Positions 1 through 10,971 of a stretch of 64,000 nt of DNA are shown piece by piece. The position numbers and the translations under genes are program-made. The stretch's first letter is position 1; the number at the start of each line of letters is the position of its first letter. This DNA is from Salinicoccus sp. YB14-2 (GTDB taxonomy: Bacteria; Bacillota; Bacilli; Staphylococcales; Salinicoccaceae), in NCBI RefSeq assembly GCF_001265075.1, contig NZ_LFKO01000001.1, positions 626,627 to 690,626 on the forward strand. Reading direction: 5' to 3'. Below the pieces are notes generated by a model that did no database searches, was not told the origin of the DNA, and worked only from the letters and a program-made list of their open reading frames with translations.

Positions 1-1437
1 GGAATCTTCTTCTTCATCATCGCCAAGATACTTGATTTCTAAATCATCCTCGAACTCTGAGTCATCCTCGAATAAGAAATGGACATTTACTTCAGATCCT
101 ACAGGGTATTCATCGATTTCCACTGAAAAACTGCCGCTGTCATCAACAGTCACTTCCTCAGTAGAGCCATCCGGCAATGCAAGTGTGACTACTGTATTTT
201 TAGGCGCAGAACCATCAATCGTTAAGTAACCATCGCCTTCATATCCACTTAAATTAGCACTGAAGTTACTGGATTCAGATAGTGGTGGTTCTTCGCTGTC
301 AGGAGTTTCTTCATCGTCTGTATCCTCATCATCCTGACCGTCTTCAGAGTCATCTCCGTCCTGGCTGTCGTCTGAATCGTCGCTGTCATCTTGACCATCG
401 TCACCGTCCTGGCCATCGTCATCTGAATTGTCATCTTCTCCTTCATCCGACTGATCATCTTCCCCTGGAGTTTCTTCTCCATCTTCCGGCTGATCATCTT
501 CTTCAGGATCATCTTCCTCTTCAGGGTCTTCTTCAGTCGGAGTTGAAGTATATAGTAACGTCTCTTGGTATGTTCCTCCCTCAGAATCAGTGAAAATTAC
601 TGTAATTTCAGTATTATCATCAAGTGCTATCGGAAATACTTCATCAACATTACCCGTCTCATCTGGTTCAAATACATACTCTTCTCCATCTGGAAGTACA
701 ACTGTGATCGTACCACCTTCGGCAGTGTTACCATATATGTCAGGCTGTTCACCAGCATATCCTGACATACGGAAGCTCAGGTAAGCCTCATCGATTGACT
801 GATAGTCATCTGCTTCTTCCTCTTCATCTGGCACATCAGTACCTTCTCCAGCTGTAATTTGCTGAGTATAATCTGTACTTTCCGTTACGTTCCCATAAAC
901 GTCTGTAACTCTGACATTCACAAGCTCATAAGTGACTCCTGGTTCAGGCGCAATACCCGCCGTCCCCACGTAATTACCGTTGGCGTCTTGTTCAACTGTC
1001 GGCAATGAAGTCAACTGAGAGTTTTCAGGATTGCCTACTTCACGGAATTCACCTTCAACAGCAGCTACTTCAGATTCATCCGATGCTGTAACGTCTATAG
1101 CTATAAATTGAGTTTCATCTTCCGTCCCTTCGTTAGAAGCACCTTCATATACCTCCACACCTAAAATTTCAGGTCCCGTGGTATCTTCAGTTTCATCTTC
1201 TTCAACTTCTGTCTCTTCTTCAGTTTGAGTAACTTCGTCTTCAGCTGATTGCGGTTCTTCTTCTACTGTCGCCTCTTCTTCTGTTACTGCATCATCTGTT
1301 GTTTCATCTGCATCAACCTGTGGGCTGATAAAGATCATACTACCTACCAGAATTGAAGCAGCTCCTACTGAAAATTTACGTATTGAGTACTTATTCTTAC
1401 GATTCGTTAAAAAATCCAAATGATTTTCTCTTTTCAT
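1..1437 (-). CDS. YSIRK-type cell-surface protein, 5' part (runs off the window)
   Basis: The frame is open from an ATG at 1437 (preceded by CAGGAGGAAATT) to the window edge, giving 479 residues without a stop. Residues 17-36 carry the staphylococcal YSIRK signal motif (YSIRKFSVGAASILVGSMIF), so the protein should be exported and probably sortase-anchored. The LPXTG end is not in view. After the signal comes a Glu/Thr-rich stretch, then Ig-like beta-sandwich segments (phrases such as LPDGEEYVFEPDETGNVDE), a long Asp/Glu/Ser/Gln linker at about residues 300-385, and another Ig-like repeat (LPDGSTEEVTVDDSGSFSVE). It resembles Sdr-type or other repeat adhesins; the ligand cannot be read from sequence. 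It sits right behind rpoC, where staphylococci normally carry rpsL-rpsG-fusA-tuf. It has its own AT-rich upstream region and so is probably transcribed independently. Confidence 0.85.
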   Translation of the reverse strand, partial: MKRENHLDFLTNRKNKYSIRKFSVGAASILVGSMIFISPQVDADETTDDAVTEEEATVEEEPQSAEDEVTQTEEETEVEEDETEDTTGPEILGVEVYEGASNEGTEDETQFIAIDVTASDESEVAAVEGEFREVGNPENSQLTSLPTVEQDANGNYVGTAGIAPEPGVTYELVNVRVTDVYGNVTESTDYTQQITAGEGTDVPDEEEEADDYQSIDEAYLSFRMSGYAGEQPDIYGNTAEGGTITVVLPDGEEYVFEPDETGNVDEVFPIALDDNTEITVIFTDSEGGTYQETLLYTSTPTEEDPEEEDDPEEDDQPEDGEETPGEDDQSDEGEDDNSDDDGQDGDDGQDDSDDSDDSQDGDDSEDGQDDEDTDDEETPDSEEPPLSESSNFSANLSGYEGDGYLTIDGSAPKNTVVTLALPDGSTEEVTVDDSGSFSVEIDEYPVGSEVNVHFLFEDDSEFEDDLEIKYLGDDEEEDS

Positions 1438-1540
1438 AATTTCCTCCTGTAAATAAAAATATGTAAATCCCATCCACAAATCATTCACAATTTGTGTTAA
1501 GTTACACGTTATCACTGTGTATTTAAATTTCAATTATTTA

Positions 1541-1573
1541 TACAATATTTTAAATTATTTTACAATATTTTAA
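1541..1573. repeat. Tandem pair of 13-bp direct repeats upstream of the surface-protein gene
   Basis: The sequence TACAATATTTTAA occurs at 1541-1553 and again at 1561-1573, a 20-bp period equal to about two helical turns. It lies about 105-135 bp upstream of the surface-protein start, inside the 190-bp AT-rich gap behind rpoC. This could be an operator or UP-like promoter element; no regulator is identified. The remainder of 1438-1624 holds no gene. Confidence 0.3.
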
Positions 1574-1624
1574 TCACGGTGTAACACTATTGTAATATTA
1601 CTCCCATTTTTATCCACTGCATAC

Positions 1625-1664
1625 AAAAAAAGAGCCTCGATAAACTTTCGCTTATCGAGGCTCT
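1625..1664 (-). terminator. Rho-independent terminator of rpoC
   Basis: A 13-bp perfect stem (AGAGCCTCGATAA with its complement, 1631-1643 and 1652-1664) is followed on the minus strand by a run of T. It lies 12 bp behind the rpoC stop and closes the rpoBC transcription unit. Confidence 0.9.
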
Positions 1665-1676
1665 TCTAATTTTATC

Positions 1677-4600
1677 TTATTCTTCTGTTACTGGTTCTTT
1701 TTCTTCGACTTCAGGCAATTCTGCATCAACTTCAACATCACGGTATCTCGGCATTCCGGTACCAGCCGGTATCAGCTTACCGATAATAACGTTCTCTTTA
1801 AGTCCAAGCAGATCATCGCGTTTACCTTTGATTGCTGCATCTGTGAGCACTCTTGTTGTCTCCTGGAAACTTGCAGCTGATAAGAAGCTTTCAGTTTCAA
1901 GTGATGCTTTTGTAATTCCAAGCAATACAGGTTTAGCTGTTGCCGGGCGCTTTCTCTTCTTAAAGATTTCTCTATTCGCATCCGTAAATGAGTGGACTTC
2001 AACCAACGCGCCTGGAAGCAGCGTCGTATCTCCGGCATCGATGATTCTCACTTTGCGTAACATCTGTCTGACCATTACTTCAACGTGTTTGTCATCAATT
2101 TCTACACCCTGCATACGGTATACTTTTTGAACTTCTTTAAGCAGATATTCCTGAGTTCTGTTCAAGCCGGCAACTGTTAGTAATTCTTTCGGTTCGATTG
2201 AACCTTCACTTAACGATTCACCTGGAACGACTGTATCACCAATATCGACTTTCAGTCTTGCTGCGCCAAGCGCTGTATATGTTCTTGTTTCCTGTTCGCC
2301 TTTGATTTTAATTTCCTGCTGACGATCTTTAACAATTTCAATATCAGTCACTTCACCGCCGATTTCAGTAATGACAGCCTGACCTTTAGGATTACGCGCT
2401 TCAAATAATTCCTGGATACGCGGCAGACCTTGAGTGATGTCACTTCCGGCTACCCCGCCCGTGTGGAATGTACGCATTGTAAGCTGTGTACCCGGTTCAC
2501 CGATGGATTGAGCTGCGATTGTACCCACTGCTTCGCCGACTTCAACTTTCTCACCGGTCGCAAGGTTTTTACCATAGCAGCGTTCACATACACCATGACG
2601 TGTATTACAAGTGAATGCTGAACGGATATACACTTCTTCAATGCCGCTGTTTACAATTTCTTTAGATTTTTCAACTGTAATCAATTCATTTGAACGTACA
2701 ATAATCTCTTTCGTTTCCGGATTTCTGATTGTTTCTTTGGAATAACGGCCTTCCAGACGGTCGATTAACGGTTCTATCAGCTCTGAACCTTCCGTAAGTG
2801 CTGAAACAAGCAGTCCTTTGTCAGTACCACAATCTTTTTCACGGACAATCACATCTTGTGCGACGTCTACCAGACGGCGGGTCAGATAGCCTGAGTCAGC
2901 CGTTTTCAATGCTGTATCCGCAAGTCCTTTACGTGCACCGTGGGTGGAAATAAAGTACTCAAGCACTGTTAAACCTTCACGGAAACTCGATGTGATCGGT
3001 AATTCTATGATTTCTCCGGACGGGTTGGCCATCAGACCACGCATACCTGCGAGCTGCGTAAAGTTTGATGCGTTACCACGGGCACCTGAATCACTCATCA
3101 TGAAGATCGGGTTCAATCTGTCTAATGATTTCATCAGTTTTTCCTGGATAACGTCTTTTGCCTTAGTCCAAAGTTCAATGACTGTGCTGTAACGTTCATG
3201 TTCTGTAATCAGACCACGTGAGAACTGTTTCTGCACTTTCTCGACTTTAGCATCTGTTTCATCAATAATCTGCTGTTTATCCGGCAGTACAACAATATCG
3301 GAAACACCGACCGTAATACCTGCTTTGGAAGAATACTTGAAACCGAGGTCTTTCATCAGGTCCAGCATTACAGATGTTTCAGTAATGTGGAACTTGTTGA
3401 AGATTTCAGCGATGATCTGACCCAGATAACCTTTATCGAACGGGTCGACAAGCGGTCTGTTTTTATAGTATTCCTTCAAGCCGCCTTCACCTAATTCTCC
3501 GACTTGTACGAAGTATTTATCAGGCGTTTTATTTTCAAGATTTGTTCTTGTCGGTTCATTTATATATGGGAATGACGGCGGCATGATTTCGTTGAATATA
3601 ACTTTACCTACCGTTGTCAACATTACTTTGCCATGATTTTCTTCACATACTTTTTCAACTTCCAATGAACCTGCATGAACACCGATTCTTGTATGAAGTC
3701 CGACATAACCATTTGTATAGGCCATGATGACTTCATTCGCATCTTTGAAAATGTGACCTTCACGTTTATCATTCTCACGCTCAAGAGTTAAATAGTAGTT
3801 ACCCAGAACCATATCCTGTGACGGTGTAACCACCGGTTTACCATCTTTCGGGTTCAGGATGTTTTGAGCCGACAGCATCAGCATTCTTGCTTCTGCCTGT
3901 GCCTCTTTGGAAAGCGGAACGTGAACCGCCATCTGGTCACCGTCAAAGTCAGCGTTATAAGCAGTTGTCACCAGCGGGTGCAATTGGATTGCCCTGCCCT
4001 CGATCAATACAGCTTCAAACGCCTGTATACCCAGACGGTGCAGCGTCGGTGCACGGTTTAGAAGTACCGGGTGTTCTCTGATAACATCTTCCAAAACATC
4101 CCATACTTCGCTTTCCATGCGCTCTATTTTACCTTTGGCATTTTTGATGTTCGTCGCCATCTCACGCTGAACCAGCTCTTTCATAACGAAAGGTTTAAAC
4201 AGCTCAAGCGCCATTTCTTTCGGCAGACCGCACTGGTACATTTTCAAGTTCGGTCCGACAACGATAACTGAACGTCCTGAGTAATCCACACGTTTACCCA
4301 GTAAGTTTTGACGGAAACGCCCCTGCTTACCTTTCAACATATGAGATAACGATTTTAACGGACGATTACCCGGTCCTGTGACCGGACGGCCACGGCGGCC
4401 GTTATCGATTAACGCATCAACAGATTCCTGAAGCATGCGCTTTTCGTTTTGCACGATGATTCCCGGTGCACCTAAGTCCAGAAGACGTTTCAGACGATTG
4501 TTACGGTTGATTACACGACGGTATAAGTCGTTTAAATCACTTGTTGCAAAGCGTCCACCATCCAGTTGCACCATCGGACGGATTTCCGGCGGGATGATTG

Positions 4601-5294
4601 GAAGTACATCAAGAATCATCCATTCAGGTTCGTTTCCTGAGTTACGGAAGGATTCCACGACTTCCAGTCGCTTGATCGCACGTGTCAAACGTTGACCTGT
4701 CGCAGATTCAAGTTCTTTTCTCAACTGTGACAACTCTTCTTCCAAGTCGACATTCTGAAGCAGTTCCTTGATCGCTTCAGCACCCATTTTCGCTGAGAAA
4801 GTATTACCGTGCTTGTCATAATAATCACGATATTCTCTCTCTGATAAAAGCTGCTTAGGCTCTAAGCCGGTTGACCCCGGTTTAATGACTGTATATGACG
4901 CGAAATAAATGATCTCTTCTAAAGAACGTGGTGACATATCCAGCAGAAGCCCCATTCTGGATGGGATGCCTTTGAAATACCAGATATGAGATACAGGGGC
5001 AGCAAGTTCAATGTGCCCCATTCTCTCACGGCGTACTTTTGCACGTGTAACCTCTACACCACAGCGGTCACAGACCATACCTTTATAACGTACTCGTTTA
5101 TACTTACCACAACTACATTCCCAGTCCTTAGTAGGACCGAAAATTTTCTCGCAGAATAATCCATCACGCTCTGGTTTTAAAGTTCTATAGTTAATTGTTT
5201 CAGGTTTCTTGACTTCACCGAAAGACCACGAACGGATCTTTTCCGATGAAGCAAGACCGATTTTCATATATTGAAATCTATTGACATCTATCAA
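1677..5294 (-). CDS. rpoC: DNA-directed RNA polymerase subunit beta'
   Basis: This 1205-residue protein is full length for the family and collinear with staphylococcal RpoC. Seen directly: the N-terminal zinc ribbon (Cys60, Cys62, Cys75, Cys78), the catalytic NADFDGD motif near residue 450 that holds the active-site magnesium, and the second zinc cluster around [13 protein letters not shown] near residue 880. The start is a TTG at 5294 (protein begins [13 protein letters not shown] as in S. aureus), 8 bp after GGGAGGAAAG. It follows rpoB by 39 bp and shares its transcript. It forms the catalytic core with RpoB. Nothing is unusual in the motifs. Confidence 0.98.
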   Translation of the reverse strand: MIDVNRFQYMKIGLASSEKIRSWSFGEVKKPETINYRTLKPERDGLFCEKIFGPTKDWECSCGKYKRVRYKGMVCDRCGVEVTRAKVRRERMGHIELAAPVSHIWYFKGIPSRMGLLLDMSPRSLEEIIYFASYTVIKPGSTGLEPKQLLSEREYRDYYDKHGNTFSAKMGAEAIKELLQNVDLEEELSQLRKELESATGQRLTRAIKRLEVVESFRNSGNEPEWMILDVLPIIPPEIRPMVQLDGGRFATSDLNDLYRRVINRNNRLKRLLDLGAPGIIVQNEKRMLQESVDALIDNGRRGRPVTGPGNRPLKSLSHMLKGKQGRFRQNLLGKRVDYSGRSVIVVGPNLKMYQCGLPKEMALELFKPFVMKELVQREMATNIKNAKGKIERMESEVWDVLEDVIREHPVLLNRAPTLHRLGIQAFEAVLIEGRAIQLHPLVTTAYNADFDGDQMAVHVPLSKEAQAEARMLMLSAQNILNPKDGKPVVTPSQDMVLGNYYLTLERENDKREGHIFKDANEVIMAYTNGYVGLHTRIGVHAGSLEVEKVCEENHGKVMLTTVGKVIFNEIMPPSFPYINEPTRTNLENKTPDKYFVQVGELGEGGLKEYYKNRPLVDPFDKGYLGQIIAEIFNKFHITETSVMLDLMKDLGFKYSSKAGITVGVSDIVVLPDKQQIIDETDAKVEKVQKQFSRGLITEHERYSTVIELWTKAKDVIQEKLMKSLDRLNPIFMMSDSGARGNASNFTQLAGMRGLMANPSGEIIELPITSSFREGLTVLEYFISTHGARKGLADTALKTADSGYLTRRLVDVAQDVIVREKDCGTDKGLLVSALTEGSELIEPLIDRLEGRYSKETIRNPETKEIIVRSNELITVEKSKEIVNSGIEEVYIRSAFTCNTRHGVCERCYGKNLATGEKVEVGEAVGTIAAQSIGEPGTQLTMRTFHTGGVAGSDITQGLPRIQELFEARNPKGQAVITEIGGEVTDIEIVKDRQQEIKIKGEQETRTYTALGAARLKVDIGDTVVPGESLSEGSIEPKELLTVAGLNRTQEYLLKEVQKVYRMQGVEIDDKHVEVMVRQMLRKVRIIDAGDTTLLPGALVEVHSFTDANREIFKKRKRPATAKPVLLGITKASLETESFLSAASFQETTRVLTDAAIKGKRDDLLGLKENVIIGKLIPAGTGMPRYRDVEVDAELPEVEEKEPVTEE

Positions 5295-5333
5295 TGAGCT
5301 TTCCTCCCTAAAAGTTTAATCAAGCTCAGTACA

Positions 5334-8300
5334 TCACTCAGTGACATTCTCAGTTTCAACTTGTTTTTTATCATTAACATTCAGTTGATTCGAATTGTCC
5401 TCATCTTCAATATCATGCATATCGACTTCATTGTCTTCATTATCCATGATTTTGACATTTAATCCTAAGCTCTGAAGCTCTTTCATCAATACTCTGAATG
5501 ACTCAGGGACACCTGGTTTTGGCACGTTCTCGCCTTTTACAATCGCTTCGTAAGTTTTAACACGTCCGACTGTATCATCTGATTTGACCGTCAGTATTTC
5601 CTGTAATGTGTATGCTGCACCGTAAGCTTCAAGTGCCCATACTTCCATCTCACCAAAACGCTGACCGCCGAACTGGGCTTTACCGCCAAGAGGCTGCTGA
5701 GTAACAAGTGAATAAGGTCCTGTACTTCTCGCATGGAGTTTATCATCAACCATGTGAGCAAGTTTGAGCACGTACATTACACCAACAGAAATTCTGTTTT
5801 CAAACGGTTCGCCGGTACGGCCGTCATACAATGCCGTCTTACCGTCACGTGCAAGTCCCGCTTCTTCCATCGTACTCCATACATCATCTTCGTTCGCACC
5901 ATCGAATACCGGTGATGCCATCTTGATGCCCATTGCACGGGCAGCCATGCCAAGGTGAAGCTCCAATACTTGTCCGATGTTCATACGTGAAGGTACACCC
6001 AGTGGGTTAAGCATAAGATCGATCGGTGTTCCATCCGGCAGATAAGGCATATCTTCTTCAGGCAGGATGCGTGAGATAACACCTTTGTTACCATGACGTC
6101 CAACCATCTTATCTCCGACATTGATTTTTCTCTTTTGAACGATATAAACTCTTACCAGCTGGTTTACACCAGGGGATAATTCGTCACCGTCTTCACGGTT
6201 GAACACTTTGACATCAAGTACGATTCCTCCGGCACCATGCGGTACACGAAGTGAAGTATCACGTACTTCACGTGCTTTCTCACCGAATATTGCATGTAAC
6301 AGTCTCTCTTCTGCTGTCAGCTCTGTCACACCTTTAGGGGTTACTTTACCGACAAGGATATCGCCGTCCGTCACTTCTGCACCGATATAAACAATACCGC
6401 GGTCATCCAGTTTTTTCAGAGCATTGTCTGAAACGTTAGGGATATCACGCGTGATTTCTTCAGGTCCGAGCTTCGTATCACGAGCTTCAGATTCATACTC
6501 TTCAATATGGATGGAAGTGTAGACATCATCTTTTACAAGTCTTTCACTCATGATTACAGCATCTTCATAGTTGTAACCATCCCAAGTCATGAACCCAACG
6601 ACAAGGTTACGGCCAAGCGCCATTTCTCCATTATCCATGGATGGGCCGTCAGCCAGAATTTCACCTTTTGAAACAACATCTCCGACAGAAACAATCGGTT
6701 TCTGGTTATAACATGTACCTGAGTTTGAACGAGTGAATTTAGTCAGATTATAGATATCTTTTTCTGTTTCAACCTCTTTACCATTCTTCTCTTCTATACG
6801 GTACACATGGATTGATTTCGCTTCGACATGAGACACTCTGCCTTTATATTTGGATACTACTGCTGCACCTGAATCGCGGGCAGATACGTGCTCCATTCCT
6901 GTACCGATATACGGTGATTCAGGTATAAGAAGAGGTACCGCCTGACGCTGCATGTTCGCACCCATAAGTGCACGGTTGGAGTCATCATTTTCCAGAAACG
7001 GGATACATGCAGTCGCTGCTGATACAACCTGTTTTGGTGAAACATCCATGTAATCCATGCGTTCTCTTGGCATTTGTGTGTTATTACCACGGAAACGACA
7101 GAAAATCTCATCATTCTGGAAACGATTGTTTTCATCAAGAATGGAGTTTGCCTGTGCGACAACATAGTTGTCTTCTTCATCAGCTGTCAGATAATCTATC
7201 TGGTCAGTGACGCGGTTCGTTTCATGGTCAACTCTTCTATATGGTGTTTCTATAAAGCCAAACTCATTCACACGTGCATAGCTTGATAATGTGTTGATCA
7301 GACCGATGTTCGGTCCCTCCGGTGTTTCAATCGGACACATACGGCCATAGTGTGAATAGTGTACGTCACGCACTTCAAATCCGGCACGCTCACGCGTCAG
7401 ACCGCCGGGCCCGAGTGCTGATAGACGACGCTTATGTGTCAGCTCTGCAAGCGGGTTCGTCTGGTCCATGAACTGTGATAGCTGGGAACTGCCGAAGAAT
7501 TCTTTAATAGAGGCAATTACCGGACGGATGTTAATCAGCTGTTGCGGTGTAATCGACTCTGCGTCCTGAATTGACATACGTTCCCGGATAACACGCTCCA
7601 TACGTGAAACACCAATTCTGAACTGGTTCTGGAGCAATTCACCGACTGAACGCAGACGGCGGTTGCCCAGGTGGTCGATATCATCTGTATATCCGACACC
7701 ATGCAGCAGGTTGAAGAAGTAACTGATTGAAGAAATGATATCTGACGGTGTAATTGATTTCACTTCGGCATCAGGGAACGCATTACCGATGATTGTTGTT
7801 GTTCCTTCTTCAAAGTTTGGCGCTTCAACACTGATTGACTGCACTTCAACAGGCTCATCAAGCGCACCCTGTTCTAAATCATATGTCTCCAGGTTTGCTG
7901 TTGACTCAAGTGCCTCAGTGATTGAGTCTAAAGTTCTGCGGTCGATTGTCGCACCTTTTTCGGCAACAATTTCTCCTGTCCCTTTATCAACAATCGGTTC
8001 AGCCAGCACCTGGTTGAACAATCTGTTTTTAAGATGCAGCTTTTTATTCATTTTATATCGTCCGACGTTTGCCAAGTCATAACGCTTCGGATCGAAAAAT
8101 CTTGTATACAGCAGATTTTTGGCATTTTCCACCGTCGGCGGTTCGCCTGGGCGCAGACGCTCATAAATTTCAAGCAATGCCTGATCGACCGTTTCCGTAG
8201 TATCTTTGTCTAATGTGTTGCGTATATATTCATTATCACCAAGAAGGTTGATGATTTCCTGGTCAGTTGAGAATCCAAGTGCACGAACAAGCACTGTGAT

Positions 8301-8870
8301 TGGAAGTTTACGAGTACGGTCAATACGGACATAGACAACGTCTTTAGCGTCAGTTTCATACTCTAACCAGGCCCCGCGGTTTGGTATTACCGTCGCACCA
8401 TAGCTCAACTTACCATTCTTATCATATTTCTCTGAGTAATAAACAGATGGGCTGCGTACGAGCTGGGAAACAATGACACGTTCAGCTCCATTAATAATGA
8501 AAGTACCAGTGTCCGTCATCAATGGGAAGTCACCCATGAATACTTCCTGCTCTTTCACTTCGCCTGTCTCTTTAATCACTAAGCGGACTTTCACGCGTAA
8601 CGGCGCAGAATAAGTTGCATCGTGGTTCTTTGCCTCATCTTCATCGTATTTTGGTTCACCAAGTTTATAATCTACGAACTCTAATGACATATTTCCAGTA
8701 AAATCTTCTACTGGTGAAATATCCTTGAACATTTCAATCAGACCCGTCTGTAAAAACCATTCATAAGACTTGGTCTGAATCTCAATCAAGTTAGGCAGAT
8801 CCAATTGCTCTTCGATACGTGCATAGCTCCTGCGTGTAGCATGTCTTCCATATTGAATCACTTGACTCAT
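5334..8870 (-). CDS. rpoB: DNA-directed RNA polymerase subunit beta
   Basis: This 1178-residue protein is read from the ATG at 8870, which follows AGGGGTGAATCTGTCG; an in-frame GTG lies four codons upstream. The rifampicin-pocket segment ([20 protein letters not shown] followed by [10 protein letters not shown]) has the residues found in sensitive bacteria, so no resistance substitution is visible. The C-terminal region with [21 protein letters not shown] (split here as [11 protein letters not shown] and [10 protein letters not shown]) is intact. The tail is acidic and slightly longer than in some relatives. It begins about 185 nt behind its own promoter and is the first gene of rpoBC. Confidence 0.98.
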   Translation of the reverse strand: MSQVIQYGRHATRRSYARIEEQLDLPNLIEIQTKSYEWFLQTGLIEMFKDISPVEDFTGNMSLEFVDYKLGEPKYDEDEAKNHDATYSAPLRVKVRLVIKETGEVKEQEVFMGDFPLMTDTGTFIINGAERVIVSQLVRSPSVYYSEKYDKNGKLSYGATVIPNRGAWLEYETDAKDVVYVRIDRTRKLPITVLVRALGFSTDQEIINLLGDNEYIRNTLDKDTTETVDQALLEIYERLRPGEPPTVENAKNLLYTRFFDPKRYDLANVGRYKMNKKLHLKNRLFNQVLAEPIVDKGTGEIVAEKGATIDRRTLDSITEALESTANLETYDLEQGALDEPVEVQSISVEAPNFEEGTTTIIGNAFPDAEVKSITPSDIISSISYFFNLLHGVGYTDDIDHLGNRRLRSVGELLQNQFRIGVSRMERVIRERMSIQDAESITPQQLINIRPVIASIKEFFGSSQLSQFMDQTNPLAELTHKRRLSALGPGGLTRERAGFEVRDVHYSHYGRMCPIETPEGPNIGLINTLSSYARVNEFGFIETPYRRVDHETNRVTDQIDYLTADEEDNYVVAQANSILDENNRFQNDEIFCRFRGNNTQMPRERMDYMDVSPKQVVSAATACIPFLENDDSNRALMGANMQRQAVPLLIPESPYIGTGMEHVSARDSGAAVVSKYKGRVSHVEAKSIHVYRIEEKNGKEVETEKDIYNLTKFTRSNSGTCYNQKPIVSVGDVVSKGEILADGPSMDNGEMALGRNLVVGFMTWDGYNYEDAVIMSERLVKDDVYTSIHIEEYESEARDTKLGPEEITRDIPNVSDNALKKLDDRGIVYIGAEVTDGDILVGKVTPKGVTELTAEERLLHAIFGEKAREVRDTSLRVPHGAGGIVLDVKVFNREDGDELSPGVNQLVRVYIVQKRKINVGDKMVGRHGNKGVISRILPEEDMPYLPDGTPIDLMLNPLGVPSRMNIGQVLELHLGMAARAMGIKMASPVFDGANEDDVWSTMEEAGLARDGKTALYDGRTGEPFENRISVGVMYVLKLAHMVDDKLHARSTGPYSLVTQQPLGGKAQFGGQRFGEMEVWALEAYGAAYTLQEILTVKSDDTVGRVKTYEAIVKGENVPKPGVPESFRVLMKELQSLGLNVKIMDNEDNEVDMHDIEDEDNSNQLNVNDKKQVETENVTE

Positions 8871-9054
8871 CGACAGATTCACCCCTAATAAAATTTACGT
8901 AAAACATACACATTAGCATACTAGAATGTTTAAAGACAAAAAGAAAACGGAATCGAAATCAACCCCATTTTCTATTTATATTAAACAGTATTTAATACGC
9001 TCCATTTCAATAAGCAGACAAAAATGCATACTTATTGGTATTATATTTTTACAT

Positions 9055-9084
9055 TCTATAACTATAACACAAGTATTTTGTCAA
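9055..9084 (-). promoter_or_regulatory. Predicted sigma-A promoter of rpoBC
   Basis: On the minus strand TTGACA (9084-9079) is followed after 18 bp by TATAGA (9060-9055); an alternative TTATAG gives 17 bp. It lies in the 227-bp gap between the methyltransferase gene and rpoB and leaves a leader of roughly 175 nt, in which I see no clear regulatory fold. Confidence 0.7.
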
Positions 9085-9109
9085 GTCAAATTGGTTATTG
9101 ATTTTCATT

Positions 9110-9730
9110 TCAATTTGTGTTTTGACCTGCATCCTCATGTCTTTTTATACCTTTTAATACGTAATAGCCCTTATCTTTCAAGAGCACTTCCACATTGCCA
9201 AACAATTGCTCGATCGAGCGTTTATATGATTTCATGCCCTGCTTCTTTTGAACCACCATATAAAACTTACCGGTTGAATCAAGACGGTCAAATCCATCTT
9301 TTATAATTTCTTGAACGACATCTTTCCCGGCTCTGAACGGGGGATTGGTAACATAAAGCTCCGTTTTCACATCAGACTTATCATATTCTGCTCTCGATAA
9401 GATTCTGGCACTGATACGATTCTTTGCAATATTTTCATGAAGCAGGCTGAGTGCATCCTCGTTCACTTCGACCATTACCGGCTGAGCATTTAAACTTTTG
9501 CCCAATATGATGCCTATCGGACCATAGCCCGCTCCCATATCAATCAATGAAACAGCTCCGTCTGCAATATCTGAAAATACACCGTGTATCAGCACTCTCG
9601 TACCGTAATCCAGCTGTTCTTTTGAAAACACACCGCGATCCGTTTTAAAATTGTAGACGATATTTTCAAAAGTGTAATCTATATCCTTGTAATCATGGGA
9701 TGTTTGATCCGTTGTAAAATAATGCGACAT
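9110..9730 (-). CDS. Class I SAM-dependent methyltransferase, RsmC-like (YbxB)
   Basis: This 206-residue protein is read from the ATG at 9730, which has GGAGGTGAATTTG in front; the longer frame to 9778 lacks a ribosome binding site. Motif I is DMGAGYGPIG (SAM binding), and the TNPPFR motif is the NPPF-type signature of methylases acting on exocyclic amino groups of guanine or adenine in nucleic acid. It matches the YbxB/RsmC group, annotated as 16S rRNA G1207 N2-methyltransferase-like; the exact base modified is not proven for Gram-positive members. Its place between rplL and rpoB is conserved in Bacilli. A terminator (9763-9804) lies just upstream, overlapping its leader, so part of its transcription may come from readthrough. 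Confidence 0.88.
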   Translation of the reverse strand: MSHYFTTDQTSHDYKDIDYTFENIVYNFKTDRGVFSKEQLDYGTRVLIHGVFSDIADGAVSLIDMGAGYGPIGIILGKSLNAQPVMVEVNEDALSLLHENIAKNRISARILSRAEYDKSDVKTELYVTNPPFRAGKDVVQEIIKDGFDRLDSTGKFYMVVQKKQGMKSYKRSIEQLFGNVEVLLKDKGYYVLKGIKRHEDAGQNTN

Positions 9731-9762
9731 CAAATTCACCTCCGGCAATGTTATATGTAATG

Positions 9763-9804
9763 AAAAAGAGAGACCCATCTAAACAATATGTTTATATGAG
9801 CCTC
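9763..9804 (-). terminator. Terminator behind rplL
   Basis: Arms GAGGCTCAT and ATGGGTCTC (minus-strand reading) pair over nine positions with two G-U pairs, with a 17-nt loop, followed by TCTTTTTC. It separates rplJL from the methyltransferase and rpoBC. Confidence 0.65.
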
Positions 9805-9832
9805 ACTTCAAAATTTTATCTATACACAAAAA

Positions 9833-10201
9833 TTATTTAAGTTCTACGCCAGCGCCTACTTCTTCTAACTGTTCTTTAAGTTCTTCAGCTTCTTCTTTAG
9901 CCAGACCTTCTTTGATTACTTTAGGAGCTCCGTCTACAAGTTCTTTAGCGTCTTTAAGACCTAAGCCAGTTGCTTCACGTACAACTTTGATAACTTTGAT
10001 CTTAGAAGAACCAGCATCTGTAAGTTCAACATCAAATTCAGTCTGCTCTTCAGCTGCTGCGTCTCCGCCGCCTGCGCCTGCTGCTGCAACTGGTGCTGCT
10101 GCAGTTACGCCAAATTCTTCTTCAATTGCTTTTACAAGATCGTTTAATTCTAAAACTGTCATACCTTTAATCGCTTCAATGATTTCTTCATGATTAGCCA
10201 T
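9833..10201 (-). CDS. rplL: 50S ribosomal protein L7/L12
   Basis: This 122-residue protein is the usual length from the ATG at 10201 ([10 protein letters not shown]), with GGAGG ten bases upstream. It has the N-terminal dimerisation helix, an Ala/Gly-rich flexible hinge (around [17 protein letters not shown]) and the C-terminal factor-binding domain ([20 protein letters not shown]). It forms the stalk of the large subunit with L10 and stimulates translation-factor GTPases. It is co-transcribed with rplJ, 37 bp apart. Confidence 0.97.
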   Translation of the reverse strand: MANHEEIIEAIKGMTVLELNDLVKAIEEEFGVTAAAPVAAAGAGGGDAAAEEQTEFDVELTDAGSSKIKVIKVVREATGLGLKDAKELVDGAPKVIKEGLAKEEAEELKEQLEEVGAGVELK

Positions 10202-10238
10202 TATAAATTCCTCCATTTTTAATTTGATTTAATTTCGA

Positions 10239-10739
10239 TTATGCTTCTTCATTTTCCTTATCTTCACCAACAGCTTTAACTGCATAAGCGAAGTTGCGTA
10301 CTGGAGCTTGAAGAACAGATAGCAGCATAGATACAAGTCCATCTTTTGATGGTAATGATGCGATTGCATTCACATCTTCTGCCGGTGTGAAGTTCCCTTC
10401 CAGGACACCTGCTTTGATTTCCAGCGCTTCATGTTCTTTAGCAAAGTTGTATAGAACCTTAGCCGGAGCAACAACATCTTCATTTGAAAATGCAATTGCG
10501 TTTGGTCCAGTTAAAAATTCGTTCAACTCTGTAAGTTCAGCTTTTTCAGCAGCACGGCGAGTCATCGTATTTTTGTATACTTTGAACTCTACGCCAGCGT
10601 CTCTTAGACTTTTACGAAGCTCAGTCATTTCAGAAACTGTTAATCCACGGTAGTCTACAACTATTGTAGATACAGATTCTTTCAGTTGAGCAGCGATATC
10701 GTCTACCAATTGCTGTTTTGATTCCATCACGTTTGACAT
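10239..10739 (-). CDS. rplJ: 50S ribosomal protein L10
   Basis: This 166-residue protein matches the family length, with the conserved N-terminal rRNA-binding part ([20 protein letters not shown]) and a C-terminal helical spine that carries L7/L12 dimers. The start has GGAGGTG eight bases upstream. Expression is expected to be autoregulated by L10(L12) binding to the leader upstream (10775-10912). Confidence 0.97.
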   Translation of the reverse strand: MSNVMESKQQLVDDIAAQLKESVSTIVVDYRGLTVSEMTELRKSLRDAGVEFKVYKNTMTRRAAEKAELTELNEFLTGPNAIAFSNEDVVAPAKVLYNFAKEHEALEIKAGVLEGNFTPAEDVNAIASLPSKDGLVSMLLSVLQAPVRNFAYAVKAVGEDKENEEA

Positions 10740-10774
10740 TCTTACACCTCCATAATTTTGTGTGTATAGGCTGG

Positions 10775-10912
10775 TGCAATTAAAAAAAGCACCTTTTACC
10801 TACGGCAAAAAGTGCTTGAATATATATTGGTCCATTCAAGTCTTTTTCATTTGCCTCGGCAGGATGATCTTTTAAGTAACGTGCAATACGTTACTCCTAC
10901 TGTCTTAGGTAA
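10775..10912 (-). promoter_or_regulatory. L10 leader with attenuator hairpin
   Basis: The untranslated region upstream of rplJ shows conserved pieces of the ribosomal-protein L10 leader: CCTAAGACAGTAGG (minus strand, 10909-10896) and the CCTGCCGAGG segment (around 10864-10855). These should form the kink-turn structure bound by L10. Further on, arms AAGCAC and GTGCTT (10788-10817) followed by a run of seven T form a terminator just before rplJ. L10 binding is expected to favour that terminator. The motif reading is by eye. Confidence 0.8.
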
Positions 10913-10921
10913 TATTTTAAT

Positions 10922-10959
10922 ACAAGTGCAACTGTACAACAGCCAGCTGCACTTGTCAA
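10922..10959 (-). promoter_or_regulatory. Predicted rplJ promoter lying inside the rplA terminator-like hairpin
   Basis: TTGACA (10959-10954) and TACAGT (10936-10931) are 17 bp apart on the minus strand, placing the transcription start just before the L10 leader. The same bases form an inverted repeat (ACAAGTGCA with TGCACTTGT, 10922-10956) right behind rplA, with only a weak T tract. One element could therefore both end the rplKA message and start rplJL. Confidence 0.55.
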
Positions 10960-10971
10960 TATTAACTTTTA

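Noticed and set aside
249-593. Open frames opposite or shifted to the acidic part of the surface gene
   Set aside because: They are by-products of the GAT/GAA/GAC-rich repeats of the real minus-strand frame; composition is low-complexity.
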